Positions 1 through 12,678 of a stretch of DNA of 64,000 nucleotides are shown here, one piece after another. The position numbers were made by a program, and so were the translations under genes. This stretch comes from Darksidea phi (taxonomy: Eukaryota; Ascomycota; Dothideomycetes; Pleosporales; Lentitheciaceae): NCBI GenBank assembly GCA_030770425.1, contig JASJFT010000011.1, positions 186,001-250,000 of the forward strand, in the 5' to 3' direction. Each line of letters opens with the position of its first letter. The first letter of the stretch is position 1. Under the pieces are notes generated by a model that saw only the letters and a program-made list of their open reading frames with translations, ran no database searches and was not told the DNA's origin.

Positions 1-277
1 CCGACAAGAGCGCATTCTCCTTTCGCAATATCCGCATTGAGGTCTATGACGGATGCTCTTTCTCGCCGTTACACCAAAGATCCGAAGTGCGTATTCGATG
101 ATACTAGGAATTTGTGAGAAAAAGAGCTGGGTCGCGGTAACCCGAGACTTCAGGAACGTCGTGTCTCCGAAAGATTCCAAAAAGTACACACCCGAGTGTG
201 CCGAAGACAAGGATCCTAACTTCCGCTGCAAGAACAAGACTGAAAATTGGGCGAATGAGCCAATTTCCAAGTGCTAA
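1..277 (+). CDS. C-terminal part of a small Cys-containing protein, cut by the window edge
   Basis: The reading frame is open from base 1 to 113, then a 40-base intron (114-153, GTGAGA donor, GGTAAC-like branch, TTCAG acceptor) joins in phase to 154-277. The joined product has at least 90 residues, is polar and Lys/Asp rich, and contains four cysteines, the last being the final residue (ending EPISKC). An internal Met lies at about base 46. The start, and any signal peptide, lies outside the window or is not decidable. The small size and cysteines recall secreted fungal proteins, but no family is recognised. The intron is short for this genome, so the join is a prediction. Confidence 0.45.
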
Positions 278-1368
278 AAAGGGGAAAAATACTAAGTTAC
301 TTGGGTCTCTCTATTCAACCCTCCCCTACAAACGGGACACTCTCCAAACCCCCTGAGACGCCGCTCATGGACGCTCTTGCCTTTATCTCAACCCCACAAA
401 AGGTTGAAAAAACGGCTGCTTATATTGTAATCCTCCCTGCTTTCTGTCTGCTCCACCCAGTCATTCGCACCCAGCAGCCTAAGTCCTAAGAATAATCGAA
501 AACTACTACATGCAGAGAGCAGAGCCTACCTGCCGCACTAAGTCCGAAATCTATACCGACAAACACATTCTTCCCACACCCTTAGCGCCTTTAAAAAACC
601 ATTCCAGCCGAAGCATGTCGTTTTCTTCGCGCAAAAGATTTCCAACCCAAAACTGTCATGGGCTTTTCGCGACAGAGACTTCGTTCTGATACCGTCCCCT
701 CCTACGCACATCCTCCACTTACAAAAAGCACCTTACTCGAACTTTTATGTGGCGATCAAAGAGAGATAGGATGACCAGGCATGCCTTCCAGAAGAGAAAT
801 GAAAGATAGGGATACAATGGAGGCCTGAAGAACGCTATTACTCCGAGGACGACACCAGCCCATCTATCGTCTAAAATCGATACTACACGAGCATAGGCAT
901 CACCAATCGCCCGTCCCTCCCTGTCCATCAACTGCTGTAAATATCAATCATCACTACCATGCTCTGATAGTGAAGTGCATAGCTGTATTCGTCTGCGTAT
1001 ATAGCATCTACGCATAAAAATGACCTTATATCTTTAGTCTTAAACTAGCAAACACATGCGAAGGAAAAACTTCGATGCGGAGAGGCGCACAAAGCCTACG
1101 TTTTTCTCCGAACGAAAAGAAGAGAAAATGAAGTCCCAAAAGAGAACATTTTCATCCACCCATGCAAACAATAGAGCGGGAGGCGTGATTAAGAATAAAA
1201 CCTAGGAAAGAGAAACGCCAAAGCACCTTGCCATGCCATGCCATGCCATGCCGTGCAGAAGAGCAAAAAACGAGGCCACCCAGATATTTTAGAAAAGGAA
1301 AGATAGTCATCCAACAGTCGTCCAAGTGCGTCCTCCGTTTTCATAACGTGGTAGTCGACCTCTGTCTG
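278..1368. other. intergenic, no supported gene
   Basis: No supported coding region. A hydrophobic 70-codon frame on the minus strand (719-931) has no recognisable motif. The stretch forms the shared 3' flank of the left-edge gene and the minus-strand transporter. Confidence 0.5.
1231..1250. repeat. CCATG microsatellite, four units
   Basis: Four perfect tandem CCATG units followed by a degenerate CCGTG. It lies just downstream of the minus-strand transporter. Confidence 0.8.
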
Positions 1369-3282
1369 CTAATGCCTCCGCCCCCTCTCCTCATCACCGC
1401 GACTCCCACTCCCACTCGCACCATTCCCATTCAACGTCCCATAATCCTGCACTCCCACACCATTAGCCCCGGGCATAAGGGCCTCCCTCGCACCCTCAGC
1501 TTCCTCCTCAATAGTCTCCCTTTGGATCTTATGGCTTTTCTTGAACACATAGCCTACAAGCGCAATGCCTACCAGCAACGCAGCCGACAGCAAGACAATG
1601 TTGACGGGCACGGGATCGCCGTGAAATTTACGGTGGGTGGCGGCGTCGAGGGCGGACTGCGTGAAGTTGAAGAGGCCGGCAAGACAGATGATGAGGCCGT
1701 AGACTTTGCCGAACGTGGCGAAGCCGAAGACTTTGGCGGAGTAGTCGCTGGATGGTGTTAGCATATGATGGGAGAAGAGAAGCGAGATGAAAAGGCTTAC
1801 GAGACGGCGGTGTAGTAGAGAGGCCGGTAAATGACAAATAGGCAAATACTAGTATATGCTGCCCATGTTTGTGGAATCACACCCAGGACACCGATGGTCG
1901 TTGCAACCGTGACCAGCACCGACAAGCAGAAAGTCGTACTTGTGTTGTCTAGCAAAAGTCCGATGAAGGGCACGGAAATAACACCTCCGAGCGGCAGCGC
2001 AACGTCAAAGAAATTATTGATCTCCTCTGCCTTTGCGGGGCTGTGGAAGAGATACATGTACTGTGATCGAACGGTAGCGACGAAGTAGTTGATCCTCAGC
2101 ATCTGAATAACGGTGAAGAGCATGATGAGGATGAACCACCAGGTGCGAATCTGTTCCGCTGCACTGCAACCATGAAGGGCACCCCAAACTCCTGATATAT
2201 CTTTCTTCTTTGCCTCCTCTTTGGTCATATCAGTCGCATCTCTCGTCCCCAAGAGCTCCGTGATTTGGCTGACGACGCTTTCGCGGTGCTGCCGGCGCGC
2301 CTCTTGTAGTCTGCGAACCATGCCCTCGTCTTGAATATCATCGTCGCTGTCATGAATGACCTCGTTTTCGGTGTCCTCGACGTTCTGGACGAGCTCGCCG
2401 ACAGTTTTATATGAGTTGCTTGGCATGACGAAGATCTGAACGAGGAGGATGTAGACGGGCACCACTAGGTAGACGAGAAAAAACTTCTTTGGTGTGAAAG
2501 CGCCATCCGTAGCCTGGTACGTTAGACGGTAGGCCAAAAAGACGGCGCTCGAGGTATCGAATGCTCCGGTGAGTAGCGCGAGGATAAGCCCAGAATACTG
2601 TGGGAAGGTATTGCTGAGCTGAAAGGACGAAATGAATATGAATGGTCCACCCAATGCGAGGAAGAGGTATCCGGGAATATATCCATCTATGGGTAAATCC
2701 TTGGAAAAGGCGAAGAGTAGCGACCCGATGGCAATGAAGCAGGCGCCAAGTATGCCGCTCACACGAGGTCCGAAGCGATCGAGGATTGTGCCGACGGGGA
2801 GAGCGACGACGTTCGTAGAGACGGCTGCGACGGTGAACATGAGGTTGAGCCTGCTATAACGTTAGCCAAAAACTTCCTTAGCCCTCCAACATACTGACCG
2901 TATCTCCTGCCCATAGCACACCAGCACCTCGTCGTTCAGCTCTTTCTTTGTGCACTGATTCCGATACACGCCCTCCTCCAGCAGCACCGGCTTGATCGCA
3001 GCGTACCCAAAGACGACTCCCGCAGCGAGAAGGCAGTAAATCACGGCGAACAGGACCTGGACTGCACGCGGTCAGTAGATGCCCTCCACCAACATGCTCG
3101 TTATACGTACGCATCCTCTTCCACTTGGGTACCTCGAACGCGCCGACGGGCTCCTCATACGCGGCGTCGGTCCAGGTCCCCACGGGATTGAAGCTCATCT
3201 TGCGATCTCTGCTGCTCGGGCTCGCCTCCCGACTCCACGGGTGGTACTCCTCCATGGTCGTCAACCGCTCGGAGAGAGACAT
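1369..3282 (-). CDS. FMP42-like major facilitator superfamily transporter
   Basis: Four exons on the minus strand (3282-3111, 3061-2899, 2850-1801, 1747-1369) give a 587-residue protein with all phases consistent. Residues about 60-80 form the first membrane helix (LFAVIYCLLAAGVVFGY). An MFS loop motif follows (GTILDRFGPRVSGILG), like the RFG...G signature between helices 2 and 3. A long acidic cytosolic loop around residues 270-330 separates two six-helix halves. The C-terminal tail is Gly/Ser rich. This matches the fungal FMP42 group, related to SLC43 amino-acid carriers. Substrate is unknown; yeast Fmp42 was found in mitochondrial fractions. A second possible start is the Met ten codons downstream. 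Confidence 0.85.
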
Positions 3283-4211
3283 GCTGGCGTAGGGTGCGTT
3301 GGCCGCAACCCTCTGTTCGACCTACTTTACGCTCAGAATGGGTGTATAGGGGGTGCTCTCTGCTTCAGGCGCTCGACGCGTTGGTGCTGGCCGGCGAATA
3401 GCTCGGGTTGAGGCACTCGGATGACGCACGTCTAACAGCCGGCAACAACGCGTAACGGGGGCGTGAAGAAGCCGTGTGGTGATAACTGGTGCGCTAGCAA
3501 AGCAAGAGGACCGGGTGACAAGCAGCGAAGCACAAGTTCTATATACAAGGATGGGTGAATTGAGCGGGGCGGGGGGGAGCCGTCTTCATCATCGCTTGGC
3601 TCTGTCGTCGGTTGTGCATGAAGCCTGGAGCCGGTGCGCTGGTTCCCCGCCGCGTGATCACGACAGTTGCATCCGCCGCAGCGTTCTATGACGCGATTAA
3701 ACGCACTGTATGGCTGCCGAGGCTCATCGCTGCACATCTTCTGCATCACCCGCTGCCTCCCACTCGTCATCCATCGATCCTGCGCGAGCAGATGTACCGA
3801 AGTGCGTCTGCGGCGTTCTCAATTGACGGGCTCTGCCCCACTCCTTCGCCATGCGATTCAGCAAAAGCTCTGGAGCTCTGACCACCCTGCATGCACAAAT
3901 TTCATCAGCCACTCACACGCTGTTACGCTCTGCTTAAGCGTCACTCAAGAACTGAAAGCTCATCTGCACCTGCAAACTTTTTTATTGATTCGTTTAATAC
4001 GGTACAACCGGATCATCATCCATTAGGATTAGAGGCATTCAATGCCTGAAACAGAACAGAGTTTTCAAAACGATTGACAGAACCCAGAGAAACGCCTCCC
4101 AATGCATGCATTTGTGTTTTTATGTTGTTGTCAACGGCTGGCGGGACCGTACTTGTCAGATCGCTCCTTCGATTGCAGTGTGAGAACTACCGCATTGCCT
4201 TTCTGCGGCAC
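3283..4211. other. intergenic, no gene seen
   Basis: Promoter side of the FMP42-like gene and 3' flank of the MARVEL gene. Several open frames of 60-120 codons overlap each other on both strands, but none shows a motif or a consistent splice structure. Confidence 0.5.
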
Positions 4212-4905
4212 TTAGGCCTCTTCGACCGACTTGGGGGCGCTCTTCTTGTTCTTGTACCAGAGGGTCGGCAGGAGGACACAGGAGGTGGTGAACAGGATGC
4301 TGCCTTCTGTTAGTATATTTTACTATGCGAAGGGAGCGGGTAGCCTACCAGAGAGCGATGCTGAGACCCCACACAGTCTTGGCCTGGAAGCAGTTGGACC
4401 TGGTCACGCCGGCCCAGTGGCCGAGGCTGAGCTTGTCACCCATCGTGTTGAGGTTGTTCTTGACCGAGCTGGTAAAGGCGTAGGCGTAGGCAGCGTCGAC
4501 TTCGGTCGACGACTTGCCGATCACGTAGCAGTTAAGATACGAGATGGGCTTGCCGACGGTGACCGCGACAACGATGAAGGCAATGAGCAGGAGAGAGTCG
4601 GCACCAGACATGACCAGAAGCCCTAGGTTGGCCTCCGACCAGTAGAAGGCAATGCTGACCATGATATAGAGGGTTGCAATGCAGACCTATCGTGTCATTA
4701 GCGGGCGTTATCGGTTTCGAGCTGTTGTACATACCACGCTGATGGTGCCGACAAACTCTTTCGGTGGCTCGATGCCCATGCTGACAATGTTGCCGATGAA
4801 GCTGGAAGTGATGCCGATAGCGATGATCATAGCGATAGTTTGCATAATCCGCACCAGCAAGAAGAGCTTGCTGATGGGCATGGCACCGTAGCTTGGGACA
4901 GGCAT
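4212..4905 (-). CDS. MARVEL-domain membrane protein
   Basis: Three exons on the minus strand (4905-4735, 4686-4349, 4299-4212) give 198 residues. There are four hydrophobic segments: about 14-40, a second after the PPKEFVGTISVV stretch, a third with LLLIAFIVVAVTVGKP, and a fourth near the C-terminus (LFTTSCVLLPTLWYK). A polar Cys-containing loop (NCYVIGKSS) precedes the last helix. The tail is basic and ends KSVEEA. This four-helix layout and length match the fungal MARVEL family, which sits in plasma membrane or vesicle membranes and often acts in membrane apposition or eisosome-like domains. The exact role is not deducible from sequence. Confidence 0.8.
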
Positions 4906-6224
4906 CTTGGCGGATGGTATTGTCGTTTGCTGAAAGACTGAAAACGTTGGTAAAGACGGTCGTCAAGGATGGGATGTCGCAAGGTCGGACGGGTTGCTTT
5001 TATGCTGCAGTGAATGGAGCGCGATCTGCCAGCAGATAGAATGAATGCGTTGACAGACAACTTTTTAATGAATGAGACCCGACTAGGAAACAAGGAGACA
5101 AGGAAACAAGGAAAGAGAAAGGAAACTGAATGGAGTGTTGATGAGTTGGCTGCTGAAGTGGATGATGATGGCCTTGTTGCTACCTCCAGCGCATCTTAAA
5201 TACCTGGCGACTTGCCTTCTGCCATGACCGCATCAATCGAAACGAGATGGCCAAAGTTACTGCTATTCCTGTCAGCCATCAATCTGGTCGTGCTCGTTTC
5301 ATTGAGTCGTGAGTAGTCGCTGGCCAGGCCAATGGGAGGCGAGGAACGCCATGCTTCAGAAAAGTCCCGAATTAAGCGAGCTGGGGCACAGACGCATCGC
5401 GGCGGCTACAGCAGGACACGGCCCTGTCAATCAAAACAGCAGTTCCATCGGAAGCCACTTAGCTTCACGACGTCTCCAAACGCCCTGAAGAATCTTGATC
5501 CACAGTTCGCTTCGTGAAATGGTTGGACGAGAGACGCCAGCGCGGCACGACGGTTTGCTTCCGCAGTCCCACCTCAGCTCTTCGACCATCATCGCGCGCG
5601 GGAGCTATGCTTAGACAAGTTGAGGCTCAATGAGAGGCCGCGGAGAGCCTCTAGTTTGCTTGATCTGGCGCTGAACAGCGTGTTGCTGAAGAAACGCGGC
5701 GGGAGATGATGGGGTTACTGCAGCGCAGGCGTCAATGCTCTTCTGGCGAGCTGGCGGCTCTACGTGCGGATTGGCGCGTCTTTTCGTGTTCCTGAATCGG
5801 AGGGTCTCGCTAGGAGAAGGTATAGGCTAGCTGGTGTGGGAGGGAGGGACGTTGTCTTGCCAGCAAGCTTTGGGGTAGACAACGCTGTTGCCCGTACTAG
5901 CGAGATCCCTTGATTCAACTCATCGTCGCCGAACATGCATTCACCCTCACACCTGAGGCGTCTCTGGCGTCTGAGGATGATTCGGAAGTGGGCGAGGTAG
6001 GCGTCGGTGTTAGTTGCGGAGTACTCATGCGGAGGGCCCAAGCATTGCCGGCCCAATGCGGCAGGTGCAGCCGACAGCTCGCGCCTCGGTTGAGCCGGAG
6101 CTATGCGCATTCACAAAGATACCGGCAACATGACTGCTCACCGTCTTTCGGGGACTGATCAAATGCCCTGCTTCTGGGTACTTGAACTCTTACTTTGTTC
6201 ATTCTTGCTTCACAGGTAGACAAG
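4906..6224. other. divergent intergenic region between MARVEL gene and amidase
   Basis: Contains the promoters of both flanking genes. Purine-rich GGAAACAAGGA repeats occur near 5085-5125. No supported gene. Confidence 0.5.
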
Positions 6225-8081
6225 ATGGGTATATCACAATACTGGCAACACAGGCGCGACTGGTAGCTATCTCCTACACCCCACTCACCCCTCCACAGGA
6301 AAGCTAACATGATCACAGCGAGCGCAAGCAATCCGAACGGGCCTCCAAAATTGCAACACTCCCTCAACCGTACCTCTACCCACTCTCGCCGCAGGAGCGC
6401 ACGATACTCGGCAAGCCGATCCAAGAGCTGGTTCAAGAGGTACACAAGCAGGTCACTAGTCCCGTCGATATCCTACGCGCATACGGCAAGGTCGCAATAG
6501 AGGCTCAGAAGAAGACAAACTGCGTAACGGAAATACTGTTTCCAGAAGCTGAAGCGTGGGCGGAGAATGAGGTGGATCTGAAGGGCCCTTTGGCAGGTAT
6601 CCCGGTGTCGTTGAAGGATTCCATACAGGTCAAGGGTTTTGATATTACGGTGGGATACTCGTGTAACAGTGGGAAGCCATACGCCGAGGATGGACCTATG
6701 GTGAAGCTCCTAAAAGAGGCCGGTAAGCTTGTTAGTGATCATAGTAGTACGGTTGGCTAATCGTGTAGGTGCCGTACCCTTCGTAAAGACCAACCTCCCA
6801 ACAACCCTCCTCTCCTTTGAATCTACGAACGATGTCTGGGGCCGCTGCACCAACCCACACAACGACAAATACTCGCCTGGAGGTTCAACGGGGGGCGAAT
6901 CCGCGCTCCTAGCATTTGGAGGTAGTCGCATCGGCATCGGCTCGGATGTTGCGGGCTCAGTGCGAGTACCTGCCCACTTCTCGGGTTGCTACTCACTGCG
7001 ATGCTCGACTGGCCGATGGCCCAAGGTGGGAATGAATACTAGTATGCCTGGACAAGAAGCTATTCCCAGCGTCTTTAGTCCAATGGCACGGACGCTCAAT
7101 GATCTTACCTACTTTACTCGAAGCTTGATCCAAATGAAGCCTTGGAAATACGACTACACCGTCCACCCTCTCGAGTGGAGAGAGAGTGTAGAGACCGAGT
7201 ACAAGGAGAAGAAGAAGCTCCGCGTAGGCGTGCTCCGAACCGACGGAGTTGTAGACCCATCACCAGCATGCGCTCGCGCCCTCGACAAAGTAGCAACCGC
7301 GCTCGCCGCCGAAGGCCACGATGTCTACGATGTAACCCCACCCGCTCCCTACGAAGCACTCTACCTAGCATCCCAGCTCCTCCTCAGCGACGGCGGTAAG
7401 ACCTTCATGTCCTTCTTCCGGACCGGCGAGTGGAACGACCCAGGAGCAGCCCAGATGGTCTACTATATGAACCTTCCGCGACCCATCAAATACGTGTACT
7501 ACCTCTGGGTGAAGTACATCAAGCGCGACAACATCTGGGCTGGTCTACTTCGCGACTGGCATGCGAAGACGGCGCACGAGTATTGGCAGTTGGTCGGTAG
7601 ACGCGAAGCTTACAAGAACAAATTCTTCAATTGGTGGAGTGAGGAGGCGAAGATGGATTTTATGATTACACCGCCGAATGCTACACCCGCGGTGCCGCAT
7701 GAAGGGATGCATGATGCGGTTAGCAGCTGTGGATATACCTTTTTGTTCAACCTTGTAAGCTCTCTTCCCCACACCCCTCATCAATCTTTCGTGCCCAAGC
7801 TAATGGCTCTACAGTTGGACTATACCGCGGGCATCATCCCCGTTACGCACGTCGATCCCGCTCTAGACCAACTCCCAGCCTCTTTCAACATTAAAAACTT
7901 GAATGGTGTAGCGCAAGGAGCGTACAAGCACTACAACGCTACAAAGATGGCCGGCTTACCCGTTGGTGTACAGGTGGTTGGTCGTCGCCTAGAAGAGGAG
8001 AAAATTCTCACACTCATGGAGCGCGTTGAAGATGCGCTCGATAAACACGGTAGTCGGTACCAATTACTCGAAGTAGAGTGA
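6225..8081 (+). CDS. amidase-signature family hydrolase
   Basis: Four exons (6225-6262, 6319-6722, 6769-7754, 7815-8081) encode 564 residues in consistent phase. It belongs to the amidase-signature family, close to fungal acetamidases and fatty-acid amide hydrolases, which hydrolyse amides to acid plus ammonia or amine. The Ser-cisSer-Lys triad is visible: Lys in GIPVSLKD (about residue 112), cis-Ser in SPGGSTGGESALLAFGG (about 187; the usual second Ser is Thr) and the nucleophile Ser in GSDVAGSVRVP (about 210). The length is normal for the family. The first exon is only 38 bases, so the start (an ATG followed by GISQYWQ) is less certain than the rest. No signal peptide is visible, so a cytosolic enzyme is likely. 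Confidence 0.88.
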
Positions 8082-9012
8082 ATGAATAATTACTGTATCG
8101 AGATAAGAAGGATGGGTAGTGGCTTACCGATCATCTACATGCGTGCTTTAAATAGTGATCAGTATTCAGAAACTCTTGTATATATGCCTTTGGAAATCAA
8201 CATATCAACTTCAAGCATTGTCGTCCCCCCTCTCACGTTACCTGCTATACTCATTTGACTCCATGCTCCCTTCATCTTGGTGGTTCCAGCTATAACCCCT
8301 GTTCTCTGAAAACAACCCCCAGCAGTCGCCGTATGATTTCATCGTGCAGATCCGCTCCCACGTCCTTGCATCGCAAGTGCAATACCCCTCCGCCCCACTA
8401 CTACGTCATCCGCACTATTCCTCTTCTACGCGCCCTTCAGTCTCGAAACAGGGCCCGTGCTCCAAGCTACCCCACCAGAGGATTTGGAATGTACAGCTTG
8501 TGTCTAGAAAATGGTAAGGGGACGCTGAGATGGCCAACTATGGCTTTTAGTCGCGTTGACGCCTAGTGACTGGCATCTTGGAGTCTGAGGATTTTGGATG
8601 TGGGGAGGGGCGGGAAAGAGCCGGGTATTACTGCTGAGAGCCACTTGACATGACGAACCTCGCACATCGGATGAAAAGAAGAGCGTGAGCGATTGGTCGG
8701 GTACTCCTTAAGATCAGACCTGCCCGCTCTTGGTAGCATGAACCCCCCGGACATACACGTCATGTTCTTGCAGGCGTGGAGGGGGTAACCATACATGTCT
8801 CGGCTACCAGTACCGTTACAATGGACAGGCTCCCGGTCCGCAACAATTGGCCGCGAGGGGGGTGGGAAGAGGGGAGGGCTATATAAGTCACGTCGAGCTG
8901 CTGGGGACCTTGATGTCTATTTCCAACTTGCTATACTGCATTCGACGATTGACCAATAAGATTCATAGCCTTAACTATTTCCGGAGCTAGAGGTAGAGTA
9001 GAGACTAAGACG
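8082..9012. other. intergenic upstream of the GFA-type gene
   Basis: Spans the amidase 3' flank and the GFA gene promoter. No supported gene. Confidence 0.5.
8879..8887 (+). promoter_or_regulatory. candidate TATA box for the GFA-type gene
   Basis: CTATATAAG lies 126 bases upstream of the predicted ATG at 9013. Inverted CCAAT (ATTGG) lies at 8846-8850 and a direct CCAAT near 8952. The match is to consensus only. Confidence 0.35.
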
Positions 9013-9613
9013 ATGACGAGCTACAACGGTCAATGCCATTGCGGACAGACGGAGTGGACGGCGAAATTAGAGAAGGATCAGCAGGCGCATATCCTCTGGT
9101 ATGTCGAATCTAACCTCTTTACCTCATCGTCAGTTTTTAGGACGAAGCTTAGTGTGAGTTTTGTGACGGGGTACGAGCAGCGCTAATACATCTGTCTAAC
9201 AGCCATTGCGATACCTGCAAATACCTCTCCGGCTCCGCCTACACGCTCAATCAAATCATCCCCAAGAACGCCCTGGATATCACGAAAGGTGGGGATAAAT
9301 TGGGCAAGTATACCTATTACGGAGAGTCTGGTACGTTGTCCCCATACCACCCAACCCAATCTCGTCTCCTTCACGCACATATACTTACAGTTCCCCAGGC
9401 AAGGGTGTCCACTGCTACTACTGCCCCAACTGCACCGCACATGTGTACCACCACCAAGAAGTCCTGGGCGACGACAAGATTGTGCTCCGTACGGGATTGC
9501 TGAAGGAGGGGATTGATGGGACTCTTAAGCCAGCGGCTGAGGTGTATGGGAAGGCTAAGTTGGGGTGGGTGCCTAAGGTTGCGGAGACTTTTGATACGTT
9601 GCCGCCGCAGTAG
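9013..9613 (+). CDS. GFA/CENP-V domain zinc protein
   Basis: Three exons (9013-9098, 9203-9330, 9399-9613) encode 142 residues. The zinc ligands of the GFA (glutathione-dependent formaldehyde-activating enzyme) fold are all present: CHCG near residue 8, then HCDTCKYLSGSAY, then CYYCPNCTAHVY. The C-terminal half (LRTGLLKEGIDG, then WVPKV) also fits the family. Members bind two zinc ions and may handle glutathione-formaldehyde adducts, but most fungal paralogues have no proven reaction. The first intron is 104 bases, longer than its neighbours. The gene converges on msrA, with 246 bases between stop codons. Confidence 0.85.
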
Positions 9614-9859
9614 GTGTGGAATATTGGAAGAGGAAGTGTTGGCGTTATATGTGGGGTGGAGAGTGGCCCCGAACTGTTGGAGAAAAGCGATGCTCGTTAC
9701 ATAGTGTTAAATCATTTGAGTGATTGTTCATGTGTGCATAGACGTCATTCATTCATTCATATATAGCGTACATCTCTTATCCTATCTTATCCTATCTCCA
9801 TGCTAAACGTTCCTCATACATAGTGTATATAGCTCACCCTCCATCCCCAGATCAGACGC

Positions 9860-10559
9860 CTAATCTTCAAGCGGAGGGAATTTGCGCAAGAAATGTGACG
9901 GGCATTCGTATCCAGAGGGATCTGTCCATCGTTAGCAACCATCCCGCATGCCTTCATTTCCAGATCACTCACTCTTATCCAAATATAGTTGGTGATACGT
10001 CTCCGCATCCCACCACTGCCCCGCAGGCAGCACCTCCGTCTGAACAGCGCCCTTCCACCATTGCTTATTCACCTTATCCGTAATGTCCTTCGCAATCTTC
10101 TCCTGCTCTTCATTATGATAAAAGATGGCACTACGATACTGCGAGCCCACATCAGGACCCTGCCGATTCGCCGTCGTAGGATCATGCATTTTGTAGAAGT
10201 ATTCAAGGAGGGTGCGGTAGGTCACTTGCTCGGGGTCGAAGACTACTTGCAGCGCTTCCGCGTCTAGCAAAAGCATTAGCATATGCGCTTGAAACGGGAG
10301 GGGAGGAGTGAGAAGACGTACGTCCCGTGCGCCCACTGCAAACGGCGCGATAGCTCGGATTCTGCGTGTCGCCGCCAATGTAGCCTACGCGCGCGTCCAG
10401 AAGCCCTTTGTTACCAAACGCTCGCCGGTACATGTGCTCCACGCCCCAGAAGCATCCTGCGGCTAGTGTCGCTGTTTGCGCGCCCGTGGGCACGTCCATC
10501 GGGGCAGTTGGTGCGGCGCTCATTGAGAATGGTCGGATCAGGCGGGAGAGAAAGGACAT
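9860..10559 (-). CDS. MXR1: peptide methionine-(S)-sulfoxide reductase MsrA
   Basis: Three exons on the minus strand (10559-10322, 10263-9973, 9921-9860) give 196 residues. The catalytic motif AGCFWGVEHMYRR has its active Cys at about residue 36. Further family hallmarks are GYIGGDTQNPSYRAVCSGRTG, then HAEALQVVFDP, then GPDVGSQYRSAIFYHNE. The last exon supplies the resolving cysteine in the KNPSGYECPSHF tail. The enzyme reduces methionine-S-sulfoxide in proteins using thioredoxin. The start may be the upstream Met or the Met at position 13. The leading stretch LSRLIRPFS is basic and hydrophobic, so alternative starts could give mitochondrial and cytosolic forms, which is inference. Confidence 0.93.
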
Positions 10560-12678
10560 AGAGAGGTAGGAGAGTTCTATGAAGAGAAGTGTTGGGAGAA
10601 GCTTCAGTTTGGGTGACTGTAGCTAATAAGAAAGCGTGTTTCGTAGAAGGTCTTATACACAACGGTGATTTGAGATTCGCCGTCCGCAGCATCTCTCTGA
10701 CGCCATCGTTTCGGGTGGTTGACTAATCCCAAACGCCACAGCGTGGCGCTCTGCAGCTTCCAAATTCTTTATGCCGCTTTCGTGTATTGTGATTCCATCA
10801 ACTTCAATGCTGTTGCTTTTTCTTTGCCCCGCTTGGATAGCCCCCAGCCATGCTCTGAAGATTCGTCATCGAAAATGATTCCATTGAGCGACCGCAGCAA
10901 TTGCTGGTAGCAAACTGTCCCAGCCAACCGCCTTTAGCCGGCCTTGTTTGAGCCTCATCTGAGTCGACCGACCTCGAGCGTACGCCGTGGAAGCACCGCG
11001 TTCTCACAAATCGTGGGCGCCCGCTGGATTTCGTTGTCATGGTGCCTCTTCTTCCTGCTACTCCGAACATGGTCGTGTGAATTCGGCGTCTGCACTCGTG
11101 CCTGCATATACGACGGGTGCTGCACAAGCTGTGATTTTGCACAAGGTGTCCTTTTCTTTTTTCCAGGCGGCGTCTTCCCCCCCGTATTCCCTCTTTCTGT
11201 CCTCTTCATCTGTACATTTTTAATGCTTCTTGAAGGTTACAAGGTCAGCTTCCGTTCAGAGCCCGCTGCGCGACCTCGCCAAGGCGCTGTTCGGCATTCT
11301 GCGCTGTTGCCGTTGTGACGGCATGTGCGTAATCAATATTCAATCTAATGCGCTCGAATTCGACATCGCTTGGGTTGTGGAGTGCTTGCTCGCTGAAAAA
11401 GACCCGGTCTGGAATCAGTGCGATGTCACCGGTACCTCGTCGCCTTCCCCAATCGCAGGATATACCCGGACGTCTACGGCCCAGATGTTAGCTGCAGGTC
11501 CAAGCCGTTATTTTTAACATCCCATCCAGATCTATCCAGCGCCCTTGCATGGTCGAGTTCTCGCTAAAGCATATTGTACGGGCAACTGGCAGCGGTGGAC
11601 TGACAAGCATTAATTTAAGGTTAATTTACGCATTAATCTCTGCAGCCCGTTTCGAGGTCCACGACATGGGATACCTCTACGGGCCACGATCACCTCTTGC
11701 CTCTGCGAAACCAGCAAGCTATTTTCAGCACTCGCTACCACAACAATATATGGCCATACGAGCACTGTAGATGAGCTTTGCTGACGCCCTGGAGCCGTTC
11801 TAGCTACTTCCTTCTCGGTTCCACCATATATCCCGTCCACAAGTTCTATTTCAGGGTCGACCTTCCGGGATTGTATATCACTCAATTCAACCTCAATATA
11901 CATCACCACGTTGGCCTGCTGCATCTCGAATCCATGGGTCAAGCGAAGCCGCGGCACGCCGAAATCCTCGTAGGAATTGAGCGACCTAGAAGTCATCTGA
12001 TTCTCAATGGCGGTGTATGGGGAACGCTTCGGCCTGAATCTTCGTATTTCATATTGTAACCTCTATCAAACTGTCCAAGCACACGCCCAAGCACACTGTT
12101 AGAGCTTCAAACGCAGAGACTTCCCGGTCTGAAGAACGGCAAACGGGATTGCTTCCAGCAAGCAGTGACCCTAAACCGGGCCATAGCGGACGCATGACCG
12201 GGCTATGGATATTTACTGGCCTCGTATGTGGTCTATAGCGCATGGCTAGTTCCAGGAAGCGTATTCCAGCGTAGACTTTACCCTTTCTCAGGAATTGTTT
12301 CTCACCAAAAAGCCTACTAAGGGTCCCAATGCGTGACGGTAGCATCAGGACTCATGGAAAACACGAGTTCACCTGACGATAATAACACTCTCAACCTGTG
12401 GATGACCCCGGCCCGCCGGACCACCCGTACTGTATATTGGGATAGTGCCTTGGCGCAGTTATCCAGGCCCGGTCGAGTCGTTGCACCACCCGATAGGAGA
12501 CGCGGCAGCACTTTCATCGTGGACATGGTCAAGGAGCGGAGTTGCCGAGGGCCCGACATATAACATCGTCCCCATCCCCCCAGATTGATCTTCATCAAGT
12601 TGCAACTCACAGACCACGCAGTACTACAGCTTAAGATCTTCACTGTGCATTCTCGTTCATCTATCCAACGCATTCAAC
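10560..12678. other. 2.1 kb intergenic, no gene seen
   Basis: Overlapping frames of 60-130 codons appear on both strands without motifs or consistent splicing. Contains an AT-rich palindromic patch near 11610-11640 (TTAATTTAAGGTTAATTTA). The right end is the promoter of the DUF4360 gene. Confidence 0.45.

Noticed and set aside
719..931. 70-codon hydrophobic minus-strand frame
   Set aside because: No motif, no splice partner and no promoter feature; hydrophobic frames of this size arise by chance.
1228..1761. 177-codon plus-strand frame
   Set aside because: Shadow of the FMP42-like gene on the other strand, which has clear membrane helices and family motifs.
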